36,688 bases of DNA from CADCTB01 sp038214685 (GTDB lineage Bacteria > Actinomycetota > Acidimicrobiia > Acidimicrobiales > AC-14): positions 1-36,688 of the forward strand of contig JBBQRO010000023.1 in NCBI GenBank assembly GCA_038214685.1. Direction: 5' to 3'. Each line of letters begins with the position of its first letter. Within the stretch, counting starts at the first letter, position 1. Of this stretch, positions 23,953-30,249 are shown piece after piece. A model generated the notes under the pieces. That model was not told the origin of the DNA and made no database searches. It saw only the letters and a list, made by a program, of their open reading frames with translations. A program made the position numbers and the translations under genes.

Positions 23953-23999
23953 GGGCGGATACGACCTCGTCCATGGGTCCGGCCCTGAGGCGCCCCGAC

Positions 24000-24686
24000 C
24001 TACGGGCAGCCACCGCCCGGGGTCGGCCGGTCGCGAATCGTCGGGTCGACGACCTCGATGTGGACGTGGGGCCAGGCGGGGTCGGTGGTCCGCACCTCGT
24101 CGACCTGGGACTCGAACGGCAGCTGCGTTGCCCGGGGAGCGAGCACCGTCTGTCCGGCCACTACCTGGTCCCCGGCCCGCACCGTCACACCGTCGATGTG
24201 GAGCATCTTGACCTCCCAACCGGGGCGGTCGTCGGGCTCGATGACCACGTAGTCGTCGGAGAGCTTGCAGTAGAGGACGTAGGTGCCGGCCCGCGTCACC
24301 CGCCCGGTCACCGGCGCCCGGATCTCACTGGCCGGGTCGACCACCACGTCGGCTGCGCCCCGGGCGCCAGTGTCACGCTCGCGATCGGGGAGGGTGATGG
24401 CGGCCACTGCGGTCGGGAGGGCCGTCAGCTGGAGGGCGCCGTCGTTGTTCGACTGGTGGAAGGCCACGCGCTCCACTCGGGCGGAGGGATGGGTCAGGGT
24501 CAGGCCACCGACGGTGGCGAAGGGCGTCCGCGCCTCCTGGGTGACGGCGCGTGGGGGCGACACCGTGGTGATCGTGGAGGCGACTGACCCCGAGGTGGCC
24601 CGCACGGCCGTGCCGGCTCCGCAGGCGGACGAGAGCAGCGCGACGGCAATCGCGGCCAAGCCGCGCCGCCTTCGGGTTCGGGGCAT
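24000..24686 (-). CDS. Lipoprotein with degenerate M23-peptidase-like domain
   Basis: 228 residues. The N-terminus MPRTRRRRGLAAIAVALLSS followed by ACG is a lipoprotein signal (lipobox LSSAC, Cys about 22). The C-terminal half follows an M23/LytM layout: IRAPVTGRVTRAGTYVLYCK, then VKMLHIDGVTVRAGDQVVAG, and HVHIEVVDP, which supplies the HxH metal ligands. The first ligand pair (HxxxD in active enzymes) reads RGAAD here, so the leading His is lost and catalysis is doubtful; a LytM-like scaffold or binding role is possible. ATG 24686 has GGGAGG just upstream and TACCGT 8 bases upstream. It converges with the DUF5990 gene. Confidence 0.75.
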   Translation of the reverse strand: MPRTRRRRGLAAIAVALLSSACGAGTAVRATSGSVASTITTVSPPRAVTQEARTPFATVGGLTLTHPSARVERVAFHQSNNDGALQLTALPTAVAAITLPDRERDTGARGAADVVVDPASEIRAPVTGRVTRAGTYVLYCKLSDDYVVIEPDDRPGWEVKMLHIDGVTVRAGDQVVAGQTVLAPRATQLPFESQVDEVRTTDPAWPHVHIEVVDPTIRDRPTPGGGCP

Positions 24687-24694
24687 CGCCTCCC

Positions 24695-24700
24695 ACGGTA
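24695..24700 (-). promoter_or_regulatory. Putative -10 box of the M23-like lipoprotein gene
   Basis: TACCGT on the minus strand, 8 bases before the ATG at 24686. The same spacer also contains GGGAGG, so either a leaderless or a very short leader transcript is possible. Confidence 0.35.
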
Positions 24701-24885
24701 GCGGCCGGGGGCCCACCTGTTGGGCTCGGTCACGCCGTCCCCCTTTCCGGGGTTCGATCTCCAGTCATAGAGGCGTGTCTGCCGTCTGGCGTCACTGCGA
24801 TCTTTGGGCCATTGGCGCCAGGGTTTGCCCGCCCCATTGCCAGGGAACGAATGGGTCCTACCCCCAACACAAGGAGGGAGGTCCC

Positions 24886-24945
24886 GTGTACATCGGCCTG
24901 GGCACGCTCATCCTGATCATCATCCTGGTCCTGATACTCACGTAA
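24886..24945 (+). CDS. 19-residue hydrophobic micropeptide
   Basis: GTG start, 19 codons, TAA stop. The peptide MYIGLGTLILIIILVLILT is essentially one short membrane helix. The ribosome-binding site AAGGAGGGAGG (24871-24881) is among the strongest in the window and 5 bases from the start, which is why I take it as real despite its size. Small hydrophobic proteins of this type occur in actinobacteria and are usually not annotated. It is followed after 24 bases by another small membrane protein gene on the same strand. Confidence 0.65.
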   Translation: MYIGLGTLILIIILVLILT

Positions 24946-24969
24946 GCACCAACGAAGGGTGGCAATGCC

Positions 24970-25161
24970 GTGGATACTGAAGTCGAGTTCTTCTTCTATC
25001 TGGCGGCGGTGGTCTGCTTCGTGCTGGCTGCTGCCGGTGAGGGCTGGAAGTTCGGGAGCCGGGGTCGGCGTGGTCTGGCCCCCCGACTGGTGCTCGTGCC
25101 CCTCGGGCTGGCGCTCTGGCTGTTCCCGCTGATGTGGAACACGGGCCAGGCCGCCTTCTGA
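24970..25161 (+). CDS. Small two-helix membrane protein
   Basis: 63 residues: acidic N-terminus (VDTEVEFFFYLAAVVCFVLA) leading into membrane helix 1 (about 6-24), a basic loop (KFGSRGRRGLAPR) and helix 2 (about 39-57, LVLVPLGLALWLFPLMW). By the positive-inside rule both ends face outward and the Arg-rich loop inward. GTG 24970 is preceded by GGGTGGC. It lies 24 bases after the micropeptide gene and is probably co-transcribed. No named family; similar short proteins are common in actinobacterial genomes. Confidence 0.7.
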   Translation: MDTEVEFFFYLAAVVCFVLAAAGEGWKFGSRGRRGLAPRLVLVPLGLALWLFPLMWNTGQAAF

Positions 25162-25171
25162 CGCCCTCCAG

Positions 25172-25260
25172 CTAGAAGTCGCCACCACCCCCGAAGTCGC
25201 CACCCCCGAAGTCGCCGCCACCCCCGAAGTCGCCGCCTCCGAAATCGCCGCCTCCTTCGT
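25172..25260 (-). repeat. Tandem coding repeat, Gly-Gly-Asp-Phe units
   Basis: The 3' end of the following membrane-protein gene is built from near-identical units whose plus-strand form is about CCGAAGTCGCC plus CC or RCCACC, alternating between 12 and 15 bases. The protein ends in five GGDF units. Units are multiples of three, so copy-number change keeps the frame. Confidence 0.85.
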
Positions 25261-26350
25261 TCCCACCCCCGTCGTTCCCGCCGCCGCCGTCGTGGCCGCC
25301 CCATCCCCCAAAGCCGCCGCCCAGCATCTGGCCCAGCATGAGACCGGTGAGCAGTCCGCTGCCTCCGCCGAACCATCCCGCGCCCCCATGCCAGGGCATC
25401 CCGCCATAGCCCACGTAGACCGGCTCGCCCCGTTCGTCCACGTCGATCGCCGGTTCGTCGTGGCGGCCGGGACGGGTCAGGCTCTCAGGAGGCGGCGGGG
25501 GCTGGCGGCCGTCGATCCGGGCCCGGGCCCGGGCCATGGCGTAGCGCCCCTCGTCGACGACCCGTTCCACCCGAACCAGGTCCACCTGGTCGTCGGCGTA
25601 CTCCATGGCCGCCAGGGCCGACTGGTAGCGGGTGACGCCCGCGTCGTAGTCGGGCCGGGCGTCGGGGTGCAAGGTCACTTCGGGTTCGAGCTCCAGGACG
25701 TCCTGGCCGAGCACCGACAGCTCGGCCCGTAGCAGTTGACGGTCGGCCTCCATCTCCTTGCTCTCTACCTGACGGCGCTTCTTGGTCCGGCTGCGCGACC
25801 AGATGAAGAATCCGCCGCCGCCGATGGCGAGCAGGAGCAGGAGGCCGCCGCTTCCGCCCCCACCGCCTCCGTCTCCCGTTTCAGGTGCGGCACTGGAGGC
25901 CTGGTTCACCCGGTCGACGAAGGTGTCCAGGACGGCACCCACACCGTCGCCCGACCGGGCCTGGAAGGAGGCAGTGGCCAGAGTGCCGGCCCGGCCGGCC
26001 GGTAAGACGTTGCTGCCGGCCCGGAAGCTCGAACCGGCGACGACGGCGTAGGTGCCCCGCAGGCCGACACGCTCGGCGAGGACAGTGGGGAGGCGGTTGA
26101 CGTCGCCGCCGGCGTCGCTGACCGCAGACGCGGGGAGGACGGCCACGAAGATCGGGCTGTCACCTCGCCGGATGAGCGCGCGCAGCCGGTCGGCGTCGAC
26201 CTGCCCGGCCCGCTCCGCACCGCTGTCGACGAACACCGGGTTGCTCTTCAGGGCGGACGCGGCGGCGTCCACGGTGGTGGTCTGGGCTCCGGCCGGGCCG
26301 GCGAGGGCGAAGGCGATGGCAGGAAGCAGGAGGAACAGGGTCCGGCGCAC
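25172..26350 (-). CDS. Secreted/membrane protein with glycine-rich repeat tail
   Basis: 392 residues. Signal peptide about 1-22 (MRRTLFLLLPAIAFALAGPA). The extracytoplasmic domain (about 23-150: NPVFVDSGAERAGQVDADRL, SPIFVAVLPASAVSDAGGDV) resembles TPM/DUF6676-like folds. A Gly linker and membrane helix follow (about 168-185, GGLLLLLAIGGGGFFIWSRS). The cytoplasmic helical region (about 190-285, KEMEADRQLLRAELSVLGQD) may form a coiled coil. The tail is Gly/Trp/Phe-rich and ends in GGDF repeats. This architecture is shared by a group of actinobacterial proteins of unknown function. The start GTG 26350 has TAGACA 6 bases upstream. Length may vary between strains because of the repeat tail. Confidence 0.8.
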   Translation of the reverse strand: MRRTLFLLLPAIAFALAGPAGAQTTTVDAAASALKSNPVFVDSGAERAGQVDADRLRALIRRGDSPIFVAVLPASAVSDAGGDVNRLPTVLAERVGLRGTYAVVAGSSFRAGSNVLPAGRAGTLATASFQARSGDGVGAVLDTFVDRVNQASSAAPETGDGGGGGGSGGLLLLLAIGGGGFFIWSRSRTKKRRQVESKEMEADRQLLRAELSVLGQDVLELEPEVTLHPDARPDYDAGVTRYQSALAAMEYADDQVDLVRVERVVDEGRYAMARARARIDGRQPPPPPESLTRPGRHDEPAIDVDERGEPVYVGYGGMPWHGGAGWFGGGSGLLTGLMLGQMLGGGFGGWGGHDGGGGNDGGGNEGGGDFGGGDFGGGGDFGGGDFGGGGDF

Positions 26351-26356
26351 ACGACC

Positions 26357-26362
26357 TGTCTA
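26357..26362 (-). promoter_or_regulatory. Putative -10 box of the glycine-rich-tail gene
   Basis: TAGACA on the minus strand, 6 bases before GTG 26350. It lies in the usual leaderless position. Confidence 0.35.
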
Positions 26363-26467
26363 CCCCTCCCGGCTCCGCTCTACGACCTCGGGCGCATCGC
26401 CGAGCCCTACCCGGGACGGGATCGACGGCCAGCGACGGGGCGCCGACCCGGATGCGCCCGGCGTCCC

Positions 26468-26749
26468 TCACTCGACCCACGAAGCGAAGAACCGCCCGCT
26501 CTTGGGATCGCGGCCAGCGACGTCTGGAGGGTCGGTCGACCCGGTCGACGATCACCATGTCGCTGCGCTGCACAGGGTTGACGGCGAGCATCGGCGAGTT
26601 GCGGGCGATGATGGGATCGCGGTCCCGGCTGTCCAGCACGTCGCCGGTTGGGGCGACGGTGATCTCGTCGACGTTCGCCGCGTCCCCGTCCCCGTCGCCG
26701 CCTGCGCATGCGGCGAGCAGGAGCGCCAGCCCGGCCTTACGCCCGCCAT
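26468..26749 (-). pseudogene. Remnant of a lipoprotein gene (possibly BNR/sialidase-like), frameshifted
   Basis: One minus-strand frame reads GRKAGLALLLAACAGGDGDG, a lipoprotein signal with lipobox LAAC, then NVDEITVAPTGDVLDSRDRD and IIARNSPMLAVNPVQRSDMV, ending IVDRVDRP. The start codon ATG at 26749 is one base out of phase with it. After IVDRVDRP the meaningful frame shifts: the next phase reads TDPPDVAGRDPKSGRFFASW, then VE and a TGA at 26470. Text such as SPMLAVNPVQRSDMVIVDRV resembles the start of secreted BNR-repeat/exo-sialidase-like proteins, which are several hundred residues long. I infer a gene that has lost its central part and its start phase. Sequencing error could explain one of the shifts but hardly the small size. 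Confidence 0.5.
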
Positions 26750-26870
26750 CCTGGTCCGCAACCTGGGGCCGTCCATCCTCGGACAGCGACCCACCCGCGC
26801 CGTAGGGCAGGGCGTCACGGTCGCCCCATCCCGGTCTTCCGCCGCCGCCGGCCAGAAGAACCTCAGGCGG

Positions 26871-27926
26871 TCAGGCGTGCACCCGGATGGTGCCCGTACC
26901 CTCGGTCACCGTGCCGATCACCGCGGCGGCGTGGCCCGACTCCCGCAGGGCGGCCACTGCGTCCTCAGCCCGACCCGCCTCGGCGCCGAACAGGAGGCCG
27001 CCGGAGGTCTGAGCGTCGGCCAGGACGATGACCACTGCGTCGTCGACGCCCTCGGCCTCCAGGCGCTCGCCGGCCCAGGCCAGGTTGCGCCGGCTCCCCC
27101 CCGGGACCAACCCCTCGGCCACCAGCTCGGCCACGCCAGGCAGGACGGGAACGGCGCCGGCGTCGAGGTCGGCGTCGACGTGGGAGCCCTCGGCCATGCT
27201 GCGCAGGTGGCCCAGCAGCCCGAAGCCGGTGATGTCGGTGGCCCCCGTTGCCCCGGCCTCCAGCGCCCGGGTGGCGGCCTCGCGGTTGAGGCGGGTCATG
27301 GACGCGACGGCGGCGGCGACCACGTCGTCGGGGGCCCTGCCCGCCTTCATGGCCGTGGCCACGATGCCGGCGCCGAGGGCTTTGGTGAGGACCAGGGTGT
27401 CGCCGGGGCGCAGGCCGGCGTTGGTGAGGATGCGGTCAGGGTGGACCTCGCCTACCATGGCCAGGCCGAACTTGGGCTCGGGGTCGTCGACGGTGTGGCC
27501 GCCCACGGTGATCCACCCGCCCTCGGCCGCCGCCTCACCGGCGCCCTGCAGCACTTCGAGCAGCACCTCGGTGCCGAGCTCCTCGGTGTTCCAGCCAACC
27601 AGGTTGATCCCGAGGATCGGGCGCCCGCCCATGGCGTAGACGTCGCTCACCGAATTGGCGGCCGCGATGCGTCCCCACACCCGGGGGTCGTCGTGGATGG
27701 GGGTGATGAAGTCGGCGGTGACCACCAGAGCCCGGTCGGCATCGAGCCGCCAGACCGCGGCGTCGTCGCTCGTGGCCGTACCCACGAGTAGGTCGGGATG
27801 GCTGGGCAGTTCGAGGCGGCGCAGGACCTGCGCCAGCTCGCCAGGGGCGAGCTTGCAGGCTCAGCCCGCGCCGTGGCTGAACTGGGTGAGCCGTCTGGGG
27901 GTTGGTGCTGCTGAGTCGGAAGCCAC
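26871..27926 (-). CDS. selD: Selenide, water dikinase (selenophosphate synthetase) with in-frame TGA read as selenocysteine
   Basis: 351 residues including Sec22. The enzyme makes selenophosphate from selenide and ATP, the selenium donor for Sec-tRNA and selenouridine. In frame, GTG 27926 gives MASDSAAPTPRRLTQFSHGA, then G-TGA-ACKLAPGEL. The TGA (27861-27863) sits exactly where SelD has its catalytic Cys or Sec (HGAGCxCK), and Lys25 follows. Downstream motifs are normal: GTATSDDAAVW, VVTADFITPIHDDP, RIAAANSVSDVYAMGG, TVGGHTVDDPEPKFGLAMVG, TDITGFGLLGHL and DAQTSGGLLFG. A hairpin suited to a bacterial SECIS follows the TGA. The start has TAGATT 8 bases upstream. The organism should therefore carry selA, selB and selC, none of which is in this window. 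Confidence 0.92.
27835..27853 (-). promoter_or_regulatory. Candidate bacterial SECIS hairpin in selD
   Basis: AGCTCGCC-CCT-GGCGAGCT on the minus strand is a perfect 8-bp stem with a 3-base loop. It begins 7 bases after the TGA at 27861, placing the apical loop about 16 bases downstream, within the usual range for bacterial SECIS elements read by SelB. Position and strength are seen; SelB recognition is inference. Confidence 0.65.
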
Positions 27927-27934
27927 TGCAGCCG

Positions 27935-27940
27935 AATCTA
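27935..27940 (-). promoter_or_regulatory. Putative -10 box of selD
   Basis: TAGATT on the minus strand, 8 bases before GTG 27926. It supports that GTG as the start of a leaderless selD message and hence the inclusion of the Sec codon. Confidence 0.45.
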
Positions 27941-27958
27941 CCGGTGGCGGCGCGTTGA

Positions 27959-28135
27959 CTACGCCTTGCGGGCCTGGTCCCGCAGGTAGGTGTAGATCGT
28001 GTCGGTCATGCCTTGGACCTTGTGCTTCTTGCGGGCGTGCTCGCCCACCTTGGCCTTGAGCTGGTCCTCGGAGTTGGCTCGAACGACGTAACCGCAGCCC
28101 TCGGCTCCGGCTTTCGCACAGCTGTGCTCGTACAT
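27959..28135 (-). CDS. DUF1059 family small protein
   Basis: 58 residues. MYEHSCAKAGAEGCGYVVRA followed by EDQLKAKVGEHARKKHKVQG matches DUF1059, small proteins with an N-terminal Cys-x(n)-Cys pair (C6 and C14 here) and a HxxxxH-like C-terminal helix (H34, H39), probably binding a metal. The function is not established. ATG 28135 is chosen because a purine-rich AGAGAAGAGA ribosome-binding site precedes it; longer in-frame versions lack one. It lies 32 bases upstream of selD on the same strand, though selD appears to have its own promoter. Confidence 0.85.
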   Translation of the reverse strand: MYEHSCAKAGAEGCGYVVRANSEDQLKAKVGEHARKKHKVQGMTDTIYTYLRDQARKA

Positions 28136-28590
28136 CAGTCTCTTCTCTCTCTCACTCTGGTCTGTCGGTGTGTGTCGGCGTCGAGTACGACGGATGACCA
28201 CGCGGAGATGGACCGCCCCCTCTTAGGGATACTCGCCCGACCGGGCGAGAGCGGGGCCAGCTCAGCGACGTGTCATGCAGGACCCTCCTCCCACTCTGGC
28301 TCGGTGGGCTCGATTGCCGATCGCAGCATTTCACACGATCAGGCCTTTCGATAGGCCCGGTTCGCCGAGTCGACGAGCACCCGCGCCCAGACCCGTTGCG
28401 CCGCCGCCACGATTCGCGCCACAGCAGTTCCCGCGCTCCTGTTCTGTGTCGTCGAGCCGCCGCCGCTCATGGCGGCGGCTTCGGATGCCGCTCCCGGGCA
28501 GTGGAAGCCACCGTCACCCGCCCGTTGTCGCCCACCCGCTCCCTGGCCTTGGGGGCCACAGACTGCCGTCGCCCTGGCGGCGTGCGGCGT
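28136..28590. other. Intergenic stretch with two strong hairpins
   Basis: No supported gene. Two perfect hairpins are present: CTCGCCCG-AC-CGGGCGAG at 28232-28249 and AGCCGCCGCC-GCTCAT-GGCGGCGGCT at 28455-28480. Neither has a T-tract. The first lies about 100 bases upstream of the DUF1059 gene and could be regulatory. Confidence 0.5.
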
Positions 28591-28639
28591 CGAGTGTGCA
28601 GAAATGGTCGTCAGGAGGCGACACTTCTTGCACACTCGG
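28591..28639. repeat. Inverted-repeat element, copy 2
   Basis: CGAGTGTGCA (28591-28600) and TGCACACTCG (28629-28638) are perfect 10-bp arms around 28 bases. The inner flanks (GAAATGGTCGTC against the complement of GGCGACACTTCT) continue pairing imperfectly. The outer arms equal those of the element at 12759-12805. It ends 9 bases before the start codon of the sucD remnant. Confidence 0.85.
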
Positions 28640-28647
28640 TGGCGCGA

Positions 28648-28875
28648 ATGAGCATCCTGGTCGACGCCTCGACCCGGGTGCTGGTGCAGGGGCTCACGGG
28701 CAGCCAGGGCCGGTTCCGCGGCCTGCGCAATCGGACCGGCCCGCTCGGGCACGCGTCGGCGAGGGCGACGCGACGTGAATGGGACCTCGGGCCCCGACAT
28801 TCTGAACGGCCCCGGGCTTACACCTGCCGGTGCCGGGGGGCCGGCACCGGCACCATGGCGGTGACGGCTACCTGA
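28648..28875 (+). pseudogene. sucD 5' fragment (succinyl-CoA ligase alpha subunit)
   Basis: The first about 27 codons read MSILVDASTRVLVQGLTGSQ, then GRFRGLRNR, the N-terminus of the succinyl-CoA synthetase alpha subunit with its CoA-binding glycine motif (VQGxTGxxG). After residue 29 similarity ends at once: TGPLGHASARATRREW and a GC-rich tail run to a stop at 28873-28875. The intact protein is about 290-300 residues, so more than 90 percent is missing. No sucC is nearby. The start follows the inverted-repeat element directly, suggesting that a duplicated or captured promoter-proximal piece was left by a rearrangement near it. A functional short peptide cannot be excluded. Confidence 0.65.
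28825..28852 (-). terminator. Strong GC hairpin, probable T-less terminator
   Basis: TGCCGGTGCCGG (28825-28836) and its exact complement (28841-28852) flank a GGGG loop, a perfect 12-bp stem 15 bases after the minus-strand gene ending at 28868. No U-tract follows, as in many actinobacterial terminators. It could also act on transcripts from the left. Confidence 0.5.
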
Positions 28876-29059
28876 CGTCGATGCCGGGGATGGGTTCGCC
28901 GGTCACGCCGGCGCCGCCGCCCGCCCCGGCGGTACCTCCGGCCTCGGCCATGGCGCCGCTGTTCTTGATGTTCGACCTCGTAGTGTTGATCGCGCCGGCC
29001 CCCGCCTCAGGACCTAGCTCCTCGTCCTCGAGCGGTGTGCCCATCGGCTTCTCACCCAT
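28868..29059 (-). CDS. Small Gly/Ala-rich protein of unknown function
   Basis: 63 residues. An acidic first part (MGEKPMGTPLEDEELGPEAG) leads to a central motif NTTRSNIKNSGAMAEAGGTA and a Gly/Ala-rich run, ending in TGEPIPGIDVR. The start ATG 29059 has GAGAGGAG 5 bases upstream, and a strong hairpin follows the stop, so the unit is well delimited. The sequence is hydrophilic and probably disordered, with no signal peptide or Cys. The conserved-looking Thr-Thr-Arg-Ser-Asn-Ile-Lys core suggests a specific role, but I do not recognise the family. Confidence 0.6.
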   Translation of the reverse strand: MGEKPMGTPLEDEELGPEAGAGAINTTRSNIKNSGAMAEAGGTAGAGGGAGVTGEPIPGIDVR

Positions 29060-29380
29060 CGTTGCTCCTCTCGTCACACCCGATTGGAACCCGGCAGGGC
29101 GACATTTGCAAGGAGTTCCCGCCCGCCGGCCAAGCCGCCGGCCTCGATGCTTTGAGGTTCTCTCCCGCGACCACGTGTTTGCCGTGGCAAACGACACGGA
29201 GTACCTACGGCAAGAAGCCGAAGGAACGGCCGTTCAAGAAGCAGTCGGGTGAAGCTCAAACTGACCATGTATTCCGCTCCGGGGAGAAGGCGCAGGCGGC
29301 CAAGTCGGTTCAGCCGGCAGTGGGCCAAGCACGCCGCCAAGCGGGAGGGACCGTTGCGGGTGGACCGCAGAGCGCGCCGA

Positions 29381-29403
29381 AAGCCGTTCCCCCTGCGGGA
29401 CCC
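29381..29403 (+). repeat. Short dispersed repeat, copy 1
   Basis: These 23 bases match the reverse complement of 31583-31605 with one mismatch; the core GTTCCCCCTGCGGGACCC is identical. The two copies lie 2.2 kb apart in opposite orientation. Confidence 0.6.
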
Positions 29404-29449
29404 GCCAGCGAGCGTCGCGTGGGCCGTGGCACGAGCTGAGGTGGCGTGG

Positions 29450-29455
29450 CATAGT
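29450..29455 (+). promoter_or_regulatory. Putative -10 box of the toxin-antitoxin operon
   Basis: CATAGT ends 6 bases before the antitoxin ATG at 29462, in a short AT-rich patch (an overlapping TAGTTT is at 29452-29457). No ribosome-binding site is visible, so the transcript is probably leaderless. Confidence 0.35.
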
Positions 29456-29461
29456 TTGCGC

Positions 29462-29704
29462 ATGGATGCCACCCTCGTTCTAGGTCAGCAGGGTCGCCTG
29501 GTGATACCGGCGGACGTCCGAAACGCCCTTGGACTCGCGACCGGGGATCGCATCCATCTTCACGTCGCCGGCCATAGGCTGGTGTTGGAGCGCCAGGAGG
29601 ACGCGGCGGCAGAGCTACGCGGGCTGGCCGCACACGTCCCACGAACCCGGTCGCTCGTTGAAGAGCTCCTGGCGGAGCGTCGCATGGCTGCCGCCGCCGA
29701 ATGA
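29462..29704 (+). CDS. vapB: AbrB/VapB-type antitoxin
   Basis: 80 residues. The N-terminal swapped-hairpin AbrB/MazE DNA-binding domain is clear: LVLGQQGRLVIPADVRNALG (about 5-24), then LATGDRIHLHVAGHRLVLER. The C-terminal residues 50-80 (ELRGLAAHVPRTRSLVEELL) form the toxin-neutralising helix. It should neutralise the PIN toxin encoded directly downstream and autoregulate the operon. The stop overlaps the toxin ATG (ATGA). The ATG at 29462 is followed by MDATLVLGQQGR, a normal start for the family. Confidence 0.88.
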   Translation: MDATLVLGQQGRLVIPADVRNALGLATGDRIHLHVAGHRLVLERQEDAAAELRGLAAHVPRTRSLVEELLAERRMAAAAE

Positions 29705-30081
29705 CGGTCCTGGACGCGTCAGCCGTTCTCGCGCTCGTGCACGACGAGCCCGGCGCCGCCGTCGTCATGGATGAGTTGAGTTCAGGGATTCTCGGTGCAG
29801 CGAACCTGGCCGAGGTCATCGGCAAGCTTGTCGATGTGGACGCCGACGTCGTCCGGGTGCGTGAACTTCTCACTGCAGCCGGGGTCACGATCGAGCCCGT
29901 CCTAAAGGAGGACGCCGAGCTGGCTGGTTCGATGCGAGCCCTCGCCGGCGGACGAGCTCTGTCCCTGGGCGATCGGTGCTGTCTGGCACTCACCGTGCGC
30001 AGCACGCCTGCACAGGTCCTGACTGCCGACCGAGCCTGGGCGGCACTCGACCTGCCGATTCGAGTGCGGTTGCTCCGGTAG
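29701..30081 (+). CDS. vapC: PIN-domain ribonuclease toxin, VapC-type
   Basis: 126 residues, the usual PIN toxin size. The acidic Mg2+-binding residues are all present: D5 (TVLDASAVLALV), E38 (GAANLAEVIGKL), D91 (ALSLGDRCCLAL) and D110 (VLTADRAWAAL). VapC toxins cleave specific tRNAs or rRNA. Translation is coupled to the antitoxin through ATGA. It lies in the accessory part of the window among gene remnants, which fits the mobile nature of such modules. All catalytic residues are intact, so it should be functional. Confidence 0.9.
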   Translation: MTVLDASAVLALVHDEPGAAVVMDELSSGILGAANLAEVIGKLVDVDADVVRVRELLTAAGVTIEPVLKEDAELAGSMRALAGGRALSLGDRCCLALTVRSTPAQVLTADRAWAALDLPIRVRLLR

Positions 30082-30236
30082 CCGATCGCCTTTCGGAACG
30101 GCAGTTGCTGCGGCCTGCGCTGGATGAACACGCGTTGGCAGCATCAGCGGTGCTCATTCGGCATCGCGTCGTGAGGATGGTCTCTGACGGGTGGGCGCTC
30201 GCCCCTGGAGGCAGCGGTCCCGACTCGGCAGCGGTC

Positions 30237-30242
30237 TACCGT
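30237..30242 (+). promoter_or_regulatory. Putative -10 box of the small membrane protein gene
   Basis: TACCGT ends 7 bases before GTG 30250, again in the leaderless position. Confidence 0.4.
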
Positions 30243-30249
30243 CGGTCCC

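Larger units (their letters stand above)
29060..29461. other. Intergenic stretch before the toxin-antitoxin pair, with a palindrome
   Basis: No supported gene. GTTTGCC-GT-GGCAAAC at 29177-29192 is a perfect 7-bp dyad, a candidate operator upstream of the minus-strand small gene. Bases 29381-29403 form a short repeat also found inverted at 31583-31605. Open frames here are arginine-rich and look like shadow frames. Confidence 0.5.

Noticed and set aside
24740..24775. GGTTCGATCTCC looked like the T-loop of a tRNA.
   Set aside because: The flanking 5-bp T-stem does not pair and no acceptor, D or anticodon arms can be drawn around it.
25172..25260. Regular repeats considered as a CRISPR array.
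   Set aside because: Units are 12-15 bases, directly adjacent, without spacers, and encode a Gly-Gly-Asp-Phe protein tail.
26052..27791. Plus-strand open frame of 579 codons opposite the glycine-rich-tail gene, the lipoprotein remnant and selD.
   Set aside because: It lies antisense to selD, whose motifs are unambiguous. The composition is Gly/Arg/Ala-rich shadow sequence.
27861..27863. The selD TGA considered as a pseudogene mutation or sequencing error.
   Set aside because: It falls exactly on the residue that alternates between Cys and Sec in the SelD family, reading frame and homology continue on both sides, and a SECIS-like hairpin follows. Chance placement is improbable.
28339..28470. 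A 43-codon minus-strand frame (begins MSGGGSTTQNRSAG) considered as a small gene.
   Set aside because: No ribosome-binding site or -10 box, its start lies inside the loop of a strong hairpin, and no motif is recognisable.
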